Positions 26,931 through 39,618 are shown, numbered from the stretch's first letter. The stretch is DNA of 64,000 nt from Dipteronia dyeriana (GCA_032871835.1 CM065299.1:95184652-95248651); one strand, 5' to 3'. Made by a program: numbers and translations. Notes: generated by a model not told the origin, from the letters alone.

Positions 26931-28977
26931 TAAAATTACAATTCGAAGTTCGAATTATCACTCCAACAGAAAAATTAGTTCAAAACCCTGAACAATCATA
27001 ACAAATTCCTACAAAACAATTCAAACACATGAAGCAAAATTCAGTAAAACATGGCAAAGAAACAGTAATCTCTTAACTAACATGAAGAAAAAAAAAAGAG
27101 ATACAAAAACAAAAACAATCATCTGTACTTCTTTAATAGGAAAGACAACCAACCACCCAACAAAACATTAATACGTTATAATGACTAATCAATAAAGTTA
27201 ATCAAACCCCCTCCAACCCAACACAAAGACAAAAACACGAAATAAATTATATAAATACAAAAAAAAAGGTGGTTTAACGAACCTGCAAAAAAAAAAAAAA
27301 AAAAAAAAACAGACTTGCAAAACACCTAACAAAGTAACTGCAAACATAATTAGTAACCAACTTTACAGTACCTTCAATTATGAACTATAAATCTTCACCA
27401 TAAAACAGCAAACATGCACTTTACTTCACTCTTAAATACAACGATGAGAAAAACAGGGGAATTAAAACCGAACCATTAAAGATGAATACATTGAACAGGA
27501 AGCAGCAGCAGCAACAAAGAAGAAAGATGTTTGGCTTGAAGACAAAGCAAAAGACCAATGAAAATTCTTTGTTTGGTTCTCTGCTACGACCAAAAAATCT
27601 TCTCCAAGAAACAAGTGGAAAAGTTTTTTATATATATAATTTTCTTCTTGTTGGAATCGGACTAGTCAGTCTTCTAAACTTGTATGGATGACTCTATCTA
27701 GCTTTTTTGAAAAAATTTAAATAAAACCTGTAGTGGGTTGGGTCCGCTGGGAATTTTGGATTTTGGATCTTTTTCTTTTGAAAATTCTCCCATAGTTAAA
27801 AAAAAAAAACAAAATTTGAAAAATACTTGAGTAATATTACGAAATTACCCTTATGTGTTTAAAGTAGTATTTCTGTGTTCGAAAATAGGCGTCTAGGCGG
27901 CCGCCGTCCCGATTAAGATAAAATGGGTTGTATTAGGTGACAGGTACAAAAACGGACAATTTAACCTTTTTGTCAATCAATTTTACCGATTAATCGATCT
28001 AGACAGTGTTAAAATCGTTTTTATATCCCAATTACATTGTTTAAAATTTAAATATTGATTTTTTAAAAAAATATTGAATATTAGTTTTGTACGTAGAAAA
28101 AATAATTAAAAATAAATAAATTATCAGCCGCCTAGACACTAGGCGTTATGCTTATATCCAACTAGCGTCTAACGTTCGGTATTTATGACATTCTCTGTTG
28201 GTTGAATTCTGACCGTATATTCATTGTGTATGTCATGTTGCAGACTCCTGTAGAATCTATATTTTGTTAAAAAGGATTTATATTTAGCATAATACAATGC
28301 GTGTTATTTTTTTTCAAAACGAAATACATATTCGATAATAAATAAAATGAACAGCTACTCAACGTGGTTTGAAGTTAAATGACGTTTATTCAGTTTAGCA
28401 TTGTCTCATACATGTTCAAATCTTGTGATTTATTGAAATAAAACAAAACGAGATGAAGATTGATCGGGTGATATGTTTTCCGTATCTTTTTCGAGATCTT
28501 GTAACACCCTTTTTAGGAATCCAATTCATTATTATAATACAAAAACCAAGAAAAAAAAAATTCTAAGAGGCAAACGTGCTAGGCTGTTAATGATTAAATA
28601 GGATTATTAAAAATCCGTTTTGCAGCGGAGTCAAGTGGAAAATCCGCATGTTGTAATAATTAGCATTTGTTTATGTTGGAGGGGACTATCCAGGAAAGTT
28701 GTGTTCCGTCACTGTTGTGTTTTACTTTTATAGTTTTGTAACCTGTAAATCTGCAATAATGCAACATAATATTGCTACATTGGGTTCACAATTGTTTACT
28801 ATTTTATTTTATTTTTCAAAAACATTACGATAATTTAAGAATTTAGAATGACAATAAGGGTTAACCTCGTCTTATTTTGTACCTGTTTAATTTTATTCAT
28901 TTAGAATTATTAAAAATATTTTAATCCGACACTATCTTATATTAGAATCGATGAGTTATATCATGTATATAAAAATA
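26931..28977. other. ECA2 leader/promoter and AT-rich intergenic DNA
   Basis: Upstream of ECA2 (leftward) lies probable leader sequence to about 27600; TTTTTTGCAG at about 27284 read leftward could be an acceptor of a leader intron. A 24-base A run lies at 27287-27310. Beyond 27700 nothing coding was recognised. A weak tRNA B-box-like GTTCAAATCTTGTG occurs near 28410. Confidence 0.4.
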
Positions 28978-29134
28978 GAATAACGATAGATATTTTAAAT
29001 TTTTATCCTAAATTCTATTATAAGATGATATGGTAGGTGAGGTATCAACATCATATAACCTCATGATTTATAAGATGTTAACATCTTATATGTCATATCA
29101 TTGAAGATAAAATTTAGGATACCTATAATTACCC
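28978..29134. mobile_element. Short foldback MITE-like palindrome
   Basis: The left arm GAATAACGATAGATATTTTA and the reversed right arm GGGTAATTATAGGTATCCTA are related, and inside them CCTAAATT..TAT, AAGATG and ATATCAT motifs recur inverted about a centre near 29060. The element is about 157 bases with no coding potential. A clear target duplication was not seen. Confidence 0.45.
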
Positions 29135-30930
29135 GTAAAACACCGAAAATGAAATCTTTTAATACTTAACGAGACACATTTGTCTGTCTTTACTTTTATT
29201 TAATCGTTATTATTTTTAAACAAAAGAAAAGGAAATATTATGGCATCCAACCGTTTAGGTTGTTGGTTACTGGTTGGTATTTGGTGGGTACCTTTCCACA
29301 CCTTACCGTTTTATATATATATATATATTTGAATTATAGATTAATAATTGATCAAAAATAATATTGTCGAGTAAAAAAGAGAAGTAGAAAGGTTTCGGCT
29401 TGAATGAATAAGACTTTTTATTCATGATTAAACAGTGTTAATATCTTTTAGTTTTAAAAGATTAGAATAAAGGAAATTACTTATGGTGTTATTTTTATTT
29501 TTTTATACGACCTGAATTCCCTTAACATCGGACAGAAAGCTTATAACATCTACTTACAAATGTTTATTACGAGGTTTGAACTCTTCACAACAATAATATA
29601 AAGAGAGGTGTGTATTATTTGTGTTAAAAAGAAATGTATATAAATTAATTTTTATATATCATTACTTTATTTATTTTATTATTTTGAAATACAACATCAA
29701 ATAGGTTAAGATACTATCGGAATGTATTGAAATTAGACCCTACAGCGCAGTCCAAATATTTATTTTTATAATTTGAAGAAATCGGTTCTTTAAACCGAAA
29801 GAATATATTCCATACAAGCTGTCAAGACTTGAGCATATTGGTGGGTTGAGTTTCTTCTGTGCAAGTGTACAAAATCATTAGGGTCATGGTTTATAAAACA
29901 AGATAATTTATAAGTTTTTTTTAATTCCAATTCCATATTTCCAAGGGCATGGCCCCCAGTGGTGTACAAGCAGAGGAAGTGTGGGCAGTTTCGTCAAAAT
30001 GTATCCTGGTGGTTTCACGTTTAAACATGGAAAATGCGGCAAATGGTCCATTACGGGACAATTCTTCCGCAGAAGCCAGAAGGTGACATTTTATCGTTCA
30101 CGATGTTAGAAAAAACTTTAATGTGCTGACTTTGAATGCCAATCATAATCATAATATGTGCTAATGCGCATTACATTAACCAGACAATTTTAAATCTGTA
30201 TTTTTTTGGCTGCTTCAAAATATGTAATCATCATAAACTGCTACAATTCCTTTACTTTTTCAGTTTTTCTACAAACTGAATTTCCCTCCCTAGTCAGTGG
30301 TCATCCACAATTCCCTTTTTCATGTATTTTTACTTGATAGTCTTAAGTTTTAATTATAAACGTCATGTTTGTTCAAAAACCTGTTGCTTTCTTAGTTCGG
30401 GGAGGGACCGAATCTTCCTGATCCTTATTAATCTATCAAGATTTAAGCTTTGAGACCTTACTGTTCATAATTATTTATATATAAAACTGCAATAAATATA
30501 TGGAATCAACTTCTTCCGATTATAGAAATAAATCATTCGGGCCGTGGCAATCCTAACCATATTTACTTTTCGTGAGAGTGACTACCATAATGGAATTAAG
30601 ACAAGAAGACATTATTTAGTTCGTGCAAATAAATTCAAGAATGAAATTTTGTTTCAAAGAAATCTATCATTAAAACAATCGTCTATGTAACATATGTTGT
30701 TTCGTATAGAAAATTAAAATGGGAATCATAAACAAAGTTAGATGAAGAAATGTGTGAGCTCGGATTATTAGTTTGTAACTTATAACTTATAAGGATTAGT
30801 TGAGCGTACAAGCATTGTTATGCAATTAACATAAATTTAAAATTTCACATCCACCTTCAATTGAGTGGTGTACACTTCCTTTATTATATTGTGTGGTTGA
30901 GGGTTCATGTCTCACATGATACATTTCTTA
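29135..30930. other. AT-rich intergenic DNA
   Basis: No genes recognised. Between 30860 and 30925 a stretch ending GGTTGAGGGTTCATGTCTC resembles a pol III B box, a possible old SINE trace too weak to call. Confidence 0.35.
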
Positions 30931-31124
30931 GTAATTGTGGTTTTATCGCATTCAATTTGAAACCGAATCCGTTGAAAATTTAGATTTGTACAGGTAAAAT
31001 TGAAAATGAGTATAATATATGCTAAAAACACAATTTTAACATAAATATAAGAAATAAATCAATCAGATGATACAATACTCACATATAAATACATATTTAG
31101 ACGGATTCAGTTTCAAACGATATC

Positions 31125-32010
31125 CGTTGACGTCGATTTCTGGATGTATGGAAAAAGCCAACAATATTGGATTTTAGCTGTGATTTCAAAGAGAAAGAGA
31201 ATGAGAAAGTGATAGGACGCAAGTTTTACGTGGTAAAACTCCGATGAAAGGAGAAACGTCCACGGGTGGCTGAATAATCAACCGAGCCAAAATCCACTAT
31301 TGAAAAGATTTACAACTCTCGATCTCTCTTTTTCTCTATGTATTTTTCTATATTTTCTGTGTCTATTTTGTTATGAGATTATGAGTATATTTATATGTTC
31401 ATAGAACCATAATCCTCTTTGTACAAGTAATAAAAGATATTTGTATTTAACTATGATTGGTTACTTGTTTAAAGTAGTCTGTCTTATTTCCTATTTCGGA
31501 GACTTGTATTGAGATTGAATGATACTCTAGTGATGTAGTCCAGTTAGGACTTATTTCCTTATAAAAATGTAGTCTTTTTGAAGAAATAAAATGGTGTCTG
31601 ATTTAGAACCCTTTCTGTTTGATATTCTATTCTTCTTGGAATTCCTCTTTGATATGGATATCTTCACGTATTTTAACGACTCGACTCATGTGAGCTACGC
31701 GCTGGACTTTTTATTCGGTTTTCTTCATGTTTGTCCCTAGTAGAACGCGATATTAACTGGTCCCCGAATGACGTCATCTGATCCCGAGTAGAAAATGTCA
31801 TCAACTATCCCCGAGCATCTTTAACTGACCCCGAGTAGTATATGACGTCAGTTGACCCCGAGTAGGTTTTGTTCAATACTTGTTTACTCGGGATTCTCTT
31901 CTTTGGTGATGTCTTGTAGGATATTTTCTGAATACCTATTCGGATGTCCACCTGGTAATTTTATCCTCTTTGTCAATGACGTGTACGTCTGATAAAATTT
32001 ACATACGACA
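31125..32010. mobile_element. Solo LTR inserted in the satellite-like array
   Basis: An 886-bp block unrelated to the array starts CGTTGACGTC (apparently TG mutated to CG) and ends ACATACGACA, giving short TGTYG/CGACA ends. It is bracketed by ATATC at 31120-31124 and 32011-32015. Removing the block and one ATATC restores a unit that aligns without gaps to its sister unit near 32641. Inside is TTTTACGTGG...ACGTCCACGGG (about 31224-31266), a phrase common in plant LTRs. No internal retroelement sequence flanks it, so it is a solo LTR left by LTR-LTR recombination. The orientation is unproven. Confidence 0.7.
31755..31866. promoter_or_regulatory. Repeated CCCCGAGTAG boxes with two TGACGTCA sites in the solo LTR
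   Basis: Five imperfect copies of CTGACCCCGAGTAG are spaced at roughly 20-27 bases. TGACGTCA, a palindromic bZIP/TGA-factor site, occurs at 31769-31776 and 31843-31850. Short direct repeats carrying factor sites are typical of retrotransposon U3 enhancers; function here is inferred only. Confidence 0.5.
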
Positions 32011-34104
32011 ATATCTATCGAAACATTGAAACTTTGGTTCTCATGGTTTAAGTTAAATAAAAGAAAGAGTATAAATTGGACTAAAATAACAAGTTTAATG
32101 CAAACATAAGTAACAAAAATCATCAAATGAATACATGTTAACAACACTTTGCATTTGCTCACATTGGTGGTTTCGACAGATTCGGTTTTAAACTGAATTC
32201 GTCGAAAACATGGGTTCTCAAAGGTAAACTTGAAAAATCAGAATAAAATATACTGAAAACACAATTTTAATGTAAATATAAAAATTAAGTCGATCAAATG
32301 ATACAATACTCCTATACAAGTACCCATTATGATAGTTTATACGGATTCGGTTTGGAACCTAATCCGTGAGAACAACGAAATTCTGGTTATTATAATTTAA
32401 GTACAAAAAAATGAGTATAAATGTGACTAAGATAACAAGTGTAATGCAAACATAAATAACAAAAACCATCAAATGAAAACATTTGAACAATACTTGTGTT
32501 TGCCCATATTGCGTTCTCAAAGGTAAGCTTGAAAAAATGAGCATTAAATATACTAAAAACACAATTTTAATTTAACTAGAAGAAATAAGTCAATCAAATG
32601 ATATAATATTTTTATACAAGTACCCATTATAATAGTTTAGATGGATTTAGTTTCAAACCGGATCCATCGAAATGCCGAAACTTTGGTTCTCATAGTTTAA
32701 GTACAAAAAATGAGTTTACACTGAACTAAAACAACAAGATTAATGTAAATATAGGTAACAAAAACCATCAAATAATAAACAATAGTTTCATTTCCCCGTT
32801 TTGGTGGTTTTGACGGATTTGGTTTGAAACTACATGTCAAAAACTTGGGTTCTCATTGGTAAACTTTAAAAAATGAGTATAAAATATACTAATAACACAA
32901 TTTGAATGTAAAATATAAGTAACAAAAACTATCAAATGAAAACGTGTTTATAGTACTTGTGTGCCCGTATTGGTGGTTTCGACAAATTCGTTTTGAAACC
33001 GAATCCATCGAACCACCGAAACTCTAGTTCTCATAGTTTAGGTATGAAAACGAGTATAAGTTTGACTAAGATATCAAGTTTAATGTAAGCATATGTATAA
33101 AAAACCATCAAATAAAAACTTGTCAACAATACCTGTATTTTCCTATTTTTGTGGTTTTTACGGATTAGGTTTGAAACTGAATTCGTCGAAAAGTTAGATT
33201 CTCATAGGTAAACTTGAAAAAAAAAAGTGTATAAATTTTCTAATAACACAATTTTAATATAAATATAAGAAGGGTTTTATTGAAAACTAACCTATTTGGG
33301 AGACCCAAGTCAATAACTAACCTCTTTTTGAAAAAATTGTAAAACTAACTCTTTTTGATGTGTAAGTACAACTATACCCTTACTTACAACTATATCCATT
33401 CTTTTCCTCTTATTTCTACCACAACACCATTCTATTCCTCTTGTTTCCACCTCTCTCTCCACCACAACACCCAATTTCGGTTTCTCTCCCATTATCCTCT
33501 CTCACATTTTTTTTTGTTCTCTCTTCCTTCATTTCGAAATTTTGTTAATTATTTACATTCTTCACCATTGAGCAACTCAAAAATATTCATCTACAACATA
33601 TTCAAGCTTTGAGGTGAGTTTTTTTTGAAATTTTTTAGTTGAATCTCGGATTTAATTGTATTTGTGTTAATTTGTTGTGGAAATAGATTACATTTACATA
33701 ATAAAGCATGAGTCTTGTGTCAATTTGATATTGTTTTGATAAATTTAAAGTTTAAACATAAATCTAAAGTATATTTCTATTTTTCATCTATTTTTTACTT
33801 TCCTTTGTGCATTAGTGTTGCTTATTTTTGTGAAAATTGTTTTCATCAATTTAATAGAGCTTGGTTGAATTTGATGTTGGTGTGATCAATTTTAATTTTA
33901 TACATAAATTTATAGTTTAATTCATATTTGAATATATATTTTTAGTTTAATTTGTGCATTAGGGTTGCTTATTTTTGTGAAAATAGTTGACATGAATGTT
34001 ATAGAGCATGGGTGTTGTGTGAATTTGATGTTGGTGTGATTAATTTTCCATTGTTGGATTGAATTTACACAATTGGTAGTATTTTTTTTTAAAAGTGTCC
34101 AGGA

Positions 34105-34285
34105 TAGTTTTTCCTAACACCGTTGGGAATTCCCAACACCGTTAGGAATTCCCAACTGCGTTCGGAATTTCCAACTCAGTTTGGATTTCCTATCGATGTT
34201 GCGATTTTCTAACCGCGTTGGGAATGCCCAATAGCGTTGGGAATTCCTAACTGTATTAGGAATTTCCAACACAGTTAGGAATTCT
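34105..34285. repeat. 19-bp minisatellite of near-palindromic units (left array)
   Basis: About nine tandem units near the consensus AACACCGTTGGGAATTCCC. GGGAATTCCC is a perfect palindrome and AAC...GTT is symmetric, so each unit, and the array, can pair with itself. Units vary at the middle three bases of AACNNNGTT. Confidence 0.85.
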
Positions 34286-34406
34286 GGAGGCATCAAGATT
34301 TTAACTTAGTGTGGATTTAGAATGTTTTATAAATTCACTGTACCATGAGTATAGAATATTTGTTCAGGAATTTAATCATGGATTTCTTATTCATTTGAAA
34401 GGTTTC

Positions 34407-34541
34407 ATGGATAAAGTTCAGTTCGTTGTTTTATACGATGGGGAATGGAGTGAAAGTGGTGGGAAGTTCAAGTATCAATCTGGAAAGTCAATACTAATTT
34501 CAGTTTCAAGGGAAACCTCGTATGAAGAACAATGGATTTGA
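34407..34541 (+). pseudogene. MULE transposase-family N-terminal (PB1-like) fragment
   Basis: An open segment starting MDKVQFVVLYDGEW and continuing to SILISVSRETSYEEQ before a TGA. The pattern hydrophobic-YDGEW...(S)GK...ISVSRETSYEE matches the N-terminal PB1-like domain that precedes the zinc-finger/DDE part in many plant MULE proteins, as recalled. No DDE, MULE or SWIM domain follows in the next kilobase, so this is a decayed remnant or an exon whose partners are gone. Confidence 0.5.
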
Positions 34542-35369
34542 TGGAAGTTTTGTGAAGTCCTATAACTCCCTATCGGAGACATATAAGGTGTATACTTTAT
34601 ACCGTCTCCGATGGAATAAGAACTGTGTCAACTGTCCAGTACATAGTGTTGACAGTGCTGACAGTGTTTAAAGAGCAGGGAAAACATAAAGAAAGTGTTG
34701 TGTAATGTTGTTTGACAGCGATATGTGAAGTTAATTAGAGATTTTCTTGGTATATTTGCTTGAATTCTTAACTCTATGTATTTGCTTTATACATGGAATT
34801 AATTCCATTTCACATGCTCTGTTTTCTTTGATATGCAATAAGTACCGGACACAAATAAGATGCAAGTATCAAATAAGTACCGGACACAAATAGTTAAGAT
34901 TTCAAAATGTTAGGATTTATATGAACTATAAATAAAGATTAAAGTGAATGAACAATTCAAATAACAGTATTGTGTAATTCATAACAGTGAAGAATCATTA
35001 CTCAGTGATGCACAATGTTGTGTAATTCATAACAATTTGTTACATTAAATTCATATAAAAATCTGCAACACAAGTTGTTAACATCAGCACAATTTGTTAC
35101 ATTAATAGGACTAATGTTGTTAACATCAAAATTAGAGCAAAAATAATAAAGTTGTTAACAGGGCTAAAGTTGTTAACATCAAGCTTTTCCTTAATATGCT
35201 TTATAGTAACCGTCGATGAAGTATTGTTAATCTTTGTCAGGAAATATTCTGAAACCTTGACTAACAAATCAACCTCTTCTCCCATTCTATTTTCCTAAAA
35301 TGTAACAAAACAACATTAAAAAATATAAATCATCTAACTTAACACCTTTCATATAAATGCAAATAATTC

Positions 35370-35512
35370 GTAACACTGTTGGGAATTCCCAACGCTGTTT
35401 GGAATTCCCAACAACGTTAGGAACTCCCAATAGCGTTTGGAAATCCAAACACTGTTAGGAATTCCAAACTTTGTTATGAATTCCAAACTCTGTTATCACT
35501 CCAAACATAGTA
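35370..35512. repeat. 19-bp minisatellite of near-palindromic units (right array)
   Basis: About seven degenerate copies of the same unit as at 34105-34285 (e.g. AACACTGTTGGGAATTCCC), decaying rightward to AAACTCTGTTATCACTCC. The two arrays lie about 1.1 kb apart. Because the unit is palindromic, relative orientation cannot be decided by eye. Confidence 0.8.
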
Positions 35513-36478
35513 CAAATGGAGAGGTGGATGTCCTGAATTTGTATGTTCAGTGGCTACATAGACTGGACTTATGTGTATGCCAGAACTAAACCAAACCAAA
35601 GCTGCATCATCTCACCTTTCATTAAATCTTTTCAGCAATTAGTGAGCTCTTACTATTAGGTGAAAAACAACAGCTCTTGCATCATCTCAACTCATTAAGT
35701 TTAAAAAAACAGTAAAAAGTATTAACAAAACAAATAGCTATAAGATTTACAAATAACTACCATATGAAACAAATTCCGGTCCAGGACCCAAAAGAATTCT
35801 TCAAATTAAAGATGAGATCAAAGATTTCCAAGAGAATTATAAGTCCTAGTTGCTGTCTTAAATGCAATGAAAAAATATATTGATTACCTGACCTCCTCCT
35901 AGAAGCATACATAGTTACATACCACAAGCTTCCATATAAAATATCAATCAACATCATTCAATTTCAAAGGAAACTCAATGACACATGAATTAAAATCTAA
36001 TGATTTGTTTAAGTAACTAAATCTCTCATCAGTCAAGGCTGCCAAGCCAATTAAATTGGGTTGGGATTTTGTTTCATTTTCTTGCAACCCAATTACCCAA
36101 AGCAATGAACTGAAACCTCCAACTTTGCATTTTCTAAAACATTATGTCACCAACCAACCAGACTCTCAATATAAAAGAATGTACTGAAACCCACAAGCAT
36201 TATATCAACTTTTCCCAGATTCTTCAAAGTGTCAAAACCCACAAGCATTCTTAATTTCTATATATACATCACATGCAAGGGTAAATTTAATTTATAAACA
36301 ACTTGCATTGTCAATTAAGCACAATTAAAGCAATGTAACTCGAAATTGCTTACCAACAACACTTTAAAGTTCGAATCTCCACACAAGTTCCACTGTTTCT
36401 TTCAATTAACACATGACCCAACATCATTTGCATTTAAGAAACCTTAATCTAACATTGAATAGCACATGATATTATCAA

Positions 36479-36720
36479 TCAAGTCAAGTTCATCACTTTG
36501 AGGCACAACTGCCCCCAACCCGAACTGTCGAACTCCATTGACCACCTCTCCATTGTTAAGAAATAGTCATCCCAATAAAACCATTTATTAATGAAGCCAA
36601 TACTATCACATTCAGATTCAAATTGCCAAAGAACTTTCTTGCCTCCAAGATAAGTAGAGGAAAAAGAAAAGCCTCTACTGAAGAGCAAATATACACATTC
36701 AAGCACACATTGCATGTTTT
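36479..36720 (-). pseudogene. Possible LINE ORF1-type (DUF4283-like) fragment
   Basis: Reading leftward, about 78 residues include FSSTYLGGKKVLWQFESE and FYWDDYFLTMERWS, a pattern like the DUF4283 domain of plant non-LTR retroelements (YLGG, an aromatic-rich strand, then W....F). It is isolated, lacks the rest of the domain, and stops a few bases from the copia LTR start. A weak call that could be coincidence. Confidence 0.3.
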
Positions 36721-38715
36721 CCCTGTTGGGGTTTATGCCCTAAAGATGTTATTTGTAAATGAATTTATTAAATAAATAAAAGGAAAAGTTCAATTCATTA
36801 TTGTTGTGTTGTTTATTATATAACTTGTGCATTTATTTAACATCCAAGATTGCCGGATGTAATCTCGAATTGTGTATATGAGTGTCATATACGGATGGAT
36901 ACAGTAAGAGACGTGTAATCTAAAGAGTCCATAGATAGCTAATAAAACTGGGTACTTTATTTGTGGTTAATATATAATAGCGGTACATTCCGTAATGTAC
37001 GGTGATTCTATCCTGAATCATTCATATGGAGATATGAGAATGGAGGCACCTTGTATGATGTGATCATATAGGATTGGGTCATGATCTATATGAATCTCTC
37101 ACCAAGATCTGTTTACCGATGAGATTCATATATATCAAATATGGCTATATATGGATGATCTTAATCCTGAGTGTCTTATCGACTTCTTCATGTTAGATCG
37201 TAGTCTTTGATATACCGTGAGTGAGGTAAGATGCATTTCCTGATCAATATACTTCGTATGTTAGGATTGCGGTTTGGCTTGTGGCTGGGAAGGTTTGTAC
37301 ACAATAGTGGAATCCACTCATTCTTGTGAGCAGTAGATGGTAGTTCCCTTAAGGGTTGATTCGGGGCTTAGACAATATGAGCGCTCTCCTAGTTCCATAA
37401 AGAAATAGGATTTATTGTTCATTATAGAATCAACGGTACTTAAAGAATATATATAATTAGAGAGGTATAACAGACATTATGATCTAGCTCTAATTATGAA
37501 CTACTGTGGAGGATCACACCATATGTAATAGCTATATCGATGGACACCGAGTTGTATCGGTCAGTGTAAAAGCGTCTACAGTTGAAAGAGTACAGCTTCG
37601 GGTTTTTAGTAGAATAACATCGGAGTTAATAATCAAGGAATATTAATTAAAGAGTTTAATTAATGATTCCGATGATTATTGGAGCTCAATACCATGGGTC
37701 CATTAGGTCCCCTTGCTAATCCGATTGATTTAGGTAACAAGGGTCACGGTTAATTAATTGGATTGTCCAATTAATTGTGTTACAAAAGTGACACGTATAT
37801 ATTCGGGAATTAATTGAATAATGAGATTATTTAATTAATGATTGTTAATAGTTAAATTAATTAAATAATTAGATTATTTAATTATATTGATAATTATGAA
37901 TTATTAATTAACTATTAATTGGAGGGTATTAGTTGATATATGGATTTAGGTGAAGATAAAATAATAGGATTATTTTATTTTTACTAAATCATTTATTTAA
38001 GTATTTGAATTTAAGTTTAAATTTAAAATAATTATTATCACTTTTAATATATTAGATATATTTGAAAAGGATAATTAAAAGATATATATCAACTAATAAC
38101 ACAAGAGATTGTATTGGATATAAATTAGTGTGTACATGAAACAATAGTCAAAGAAGAATTTGCATAAGAATGCAAATACTTAATTTATATATATATATAG
38201 GAAATACCTCTTTTTAGTCAAAAAATTAGGAGGTTTATTGTTTTTACCCAATATTAAATTTTTTATTGTTTTTACCCAATAATTGGCTGTGAGGACTGAA
38301 TTGCCCTTCATTTATTCATTGTTTTATATTTATTTATTTTTATCTAAAAAGTCTCTCTTCTCTCTCTATTTATCAGGACATTAAGACAATTTCTCTTTCT
38401 CTCTTTTTGCTATTTCACTGTTTTTCTCTCTATCGTTTTTCACGTTCTTCTCTCTCTTTTTATCTGAAATTGGGTTGCTAACACAAGCATCTTCAATTTC
38501 TTCAAATCACAACACAAGCATCTTCAATTTTGATCTTCAATCTCATGGATATTGCTTTGAATTAGAAACGTATTTCATGGATTGAAATTTAGATTTTCAA
38601 TTTTCGATTTTCGATTTTCGATTTTCAATCTCCAGTTTTGATCTTCCGAAGATTCAGATTTTGCTTCGAATTTAATGGATTGAAATTCGTATTTCACGAT
38701 TTGGCTTATGTTGTT

Positions 38716-39618
38716 ATGATGAATCAAGATGCTCTAGGTTCTTCTTCTAGAGGTATGTATTAGAAACCCTATTTTATTTTGTTTCATATGCAGATGAAAT
38801 GATGAATAAAGGTTGAAGGAGATGGTTTACGTTGATGTGTTTAAATGATAACAAGTGGTGTGTTTAATTAATTTCGTTCGGTGTATTTAATTTATTATCT
38901 CTGGTGTGTAATTTGTTTTGTCATGGTGTGTGTAAATTGCTTTGCCTTGGTGTGTTTAATTTTGTTTCTGTGGTATGTTTAATTGGTTTGTCATTATGTG
39001 TTTAATGTGGTGTGCATTGATATGTTTAATTTGGTATGACATGAGGTGTTTAATCGCTTTACCCTGGTGTGTTTAATTTGATTTGCCCTTGGACATTTAA
39101 TTGTTGTTTCCTTCGTATTTAATTGTTATTTCCCTGGTATATTTAATTGGTTTGTCATGGTGTGTGTAATTGGGTTGGCCTGGTGTGTTTAATTTAGTTG
39201 GTCTGATGTGTTTAATTTGGTTTGCCTTGGCATGTGTAATTGGGTTGGCTTGGTGTGTTTAATTTAGTTGGTCTGGTATGTTTAAATGATGTTTAATAGT
39301 GTATTTAATTGATTTACACTTGGTGTTGCTCTTGTGTGTTGAATTGGGTTGCTCTGGTGTGTTTGATTATGGGTTGCCGTAGTGTGTTTAATTGATTTTT
39401 CTTGGTGTGTATAATCGAGTTGGTTTGGTGTGTTTAATCAGCAGCTATTTATCTTCCTCATCAATTAAACACACTAGTTTTAATTATGAGATTTTTTTTG
39501 TTGACATGCAGGAGTGGACTCTACGAAATTGGTAATCACTTATGGTGAGAAATGGATAGGGAACTTTTATGAAGGTGGTGAAACAGAGTTTGTTAAAGTT
39601 TTGTCCCACAACCTTTGA
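38716..39618 (+). pseudogene. MULE-2 transposase-family 5' end, two exons
   Basis: Exon 1 (38716-38752, MMNQDALGSSSR) ends AGAG|GTATGT. Exon 2 begins after CATGCAG at 39512, and the phase-1 join keeps frame into KLVITYGEKWIGNFYEGGET. This matches the PB1-like start of plant MULE proteins (YG..W....Y.GGE). A TGA at 39616 stops it after about 46 residues; the rest of the transposase is absent. The 759-bp intron contains the left minisatellite. An altered copy of the exon and its downstream sequence follows at about 40100. Confidence 0.55.
38835..39441 (+). repeat. 23-bp minisatellite, GGTGTGTTTAATT orientation
   Basis: About 25 imperfect tandem units built on TGGTGTGTTTAATTGGTTTG plus two to four bases, lying in the inferred first intron of the MULE-2 gene. 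The opposite orientation occurs at 41501-42112. Confidence 0.85.

Larger units (their letters stand above)
30940..33271. repeat. Satellite-like tandem array of ~155-185-bp units in two alternating types
   Basis: A core phrase, ACGGATTCGGTTTGAAACCG then AATCCGTCGAAA (itself nearly palindromic), recurs near 30947, 31101, 32176, 32341, 32641, 32814, 32982 and 33160; one copy near 32505 lost its core. Units alternate: type A continues GGGTTCTCAAAGGTAAACTT and type B continues CCGAAACTTTGGTTCTCATA, suggesting a dimer of about 340-360 bp. About nine units are visible, divergent by many point changes. The array is interrupted by a solo LTR (31125-32010) and ends where a MULE begins at 33272. It could be a small satellite locus or repeats carried inside a larger unrecognised element. 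Confidence 0.75.
33272..36723 (+). mobile_element. Mutator-like element, left part (MULE-1), cut by the copia LTR
   Basis: The left end GGGTTTTATTGAAAACTAAC is followed by a CT-rich leader (33380-33612) ending in a donor, TTGAG|GTGAGT. An intron-like stretch then holds a 19-bp minisatellite, followed by an exon-like fragment coding a MULE-type N-terminal domain (34407-34541). A second minisatellite lies at 35370-35510. No matching right inverted repeat was found before the copia LTR begins at 36724. The layout parallels MULE-2 at 38200-44891. The boundaries are therefore partly inferred. Confidence 0.5.

Noticed and set aside
31884..32562. Two similar hydrophobic minus-strand frames resembling a small membrane protein family
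   Set aside because: Both are the same segment of the satellite-like unit translated; similarity comes from the DNA repeat and the other units have stops.
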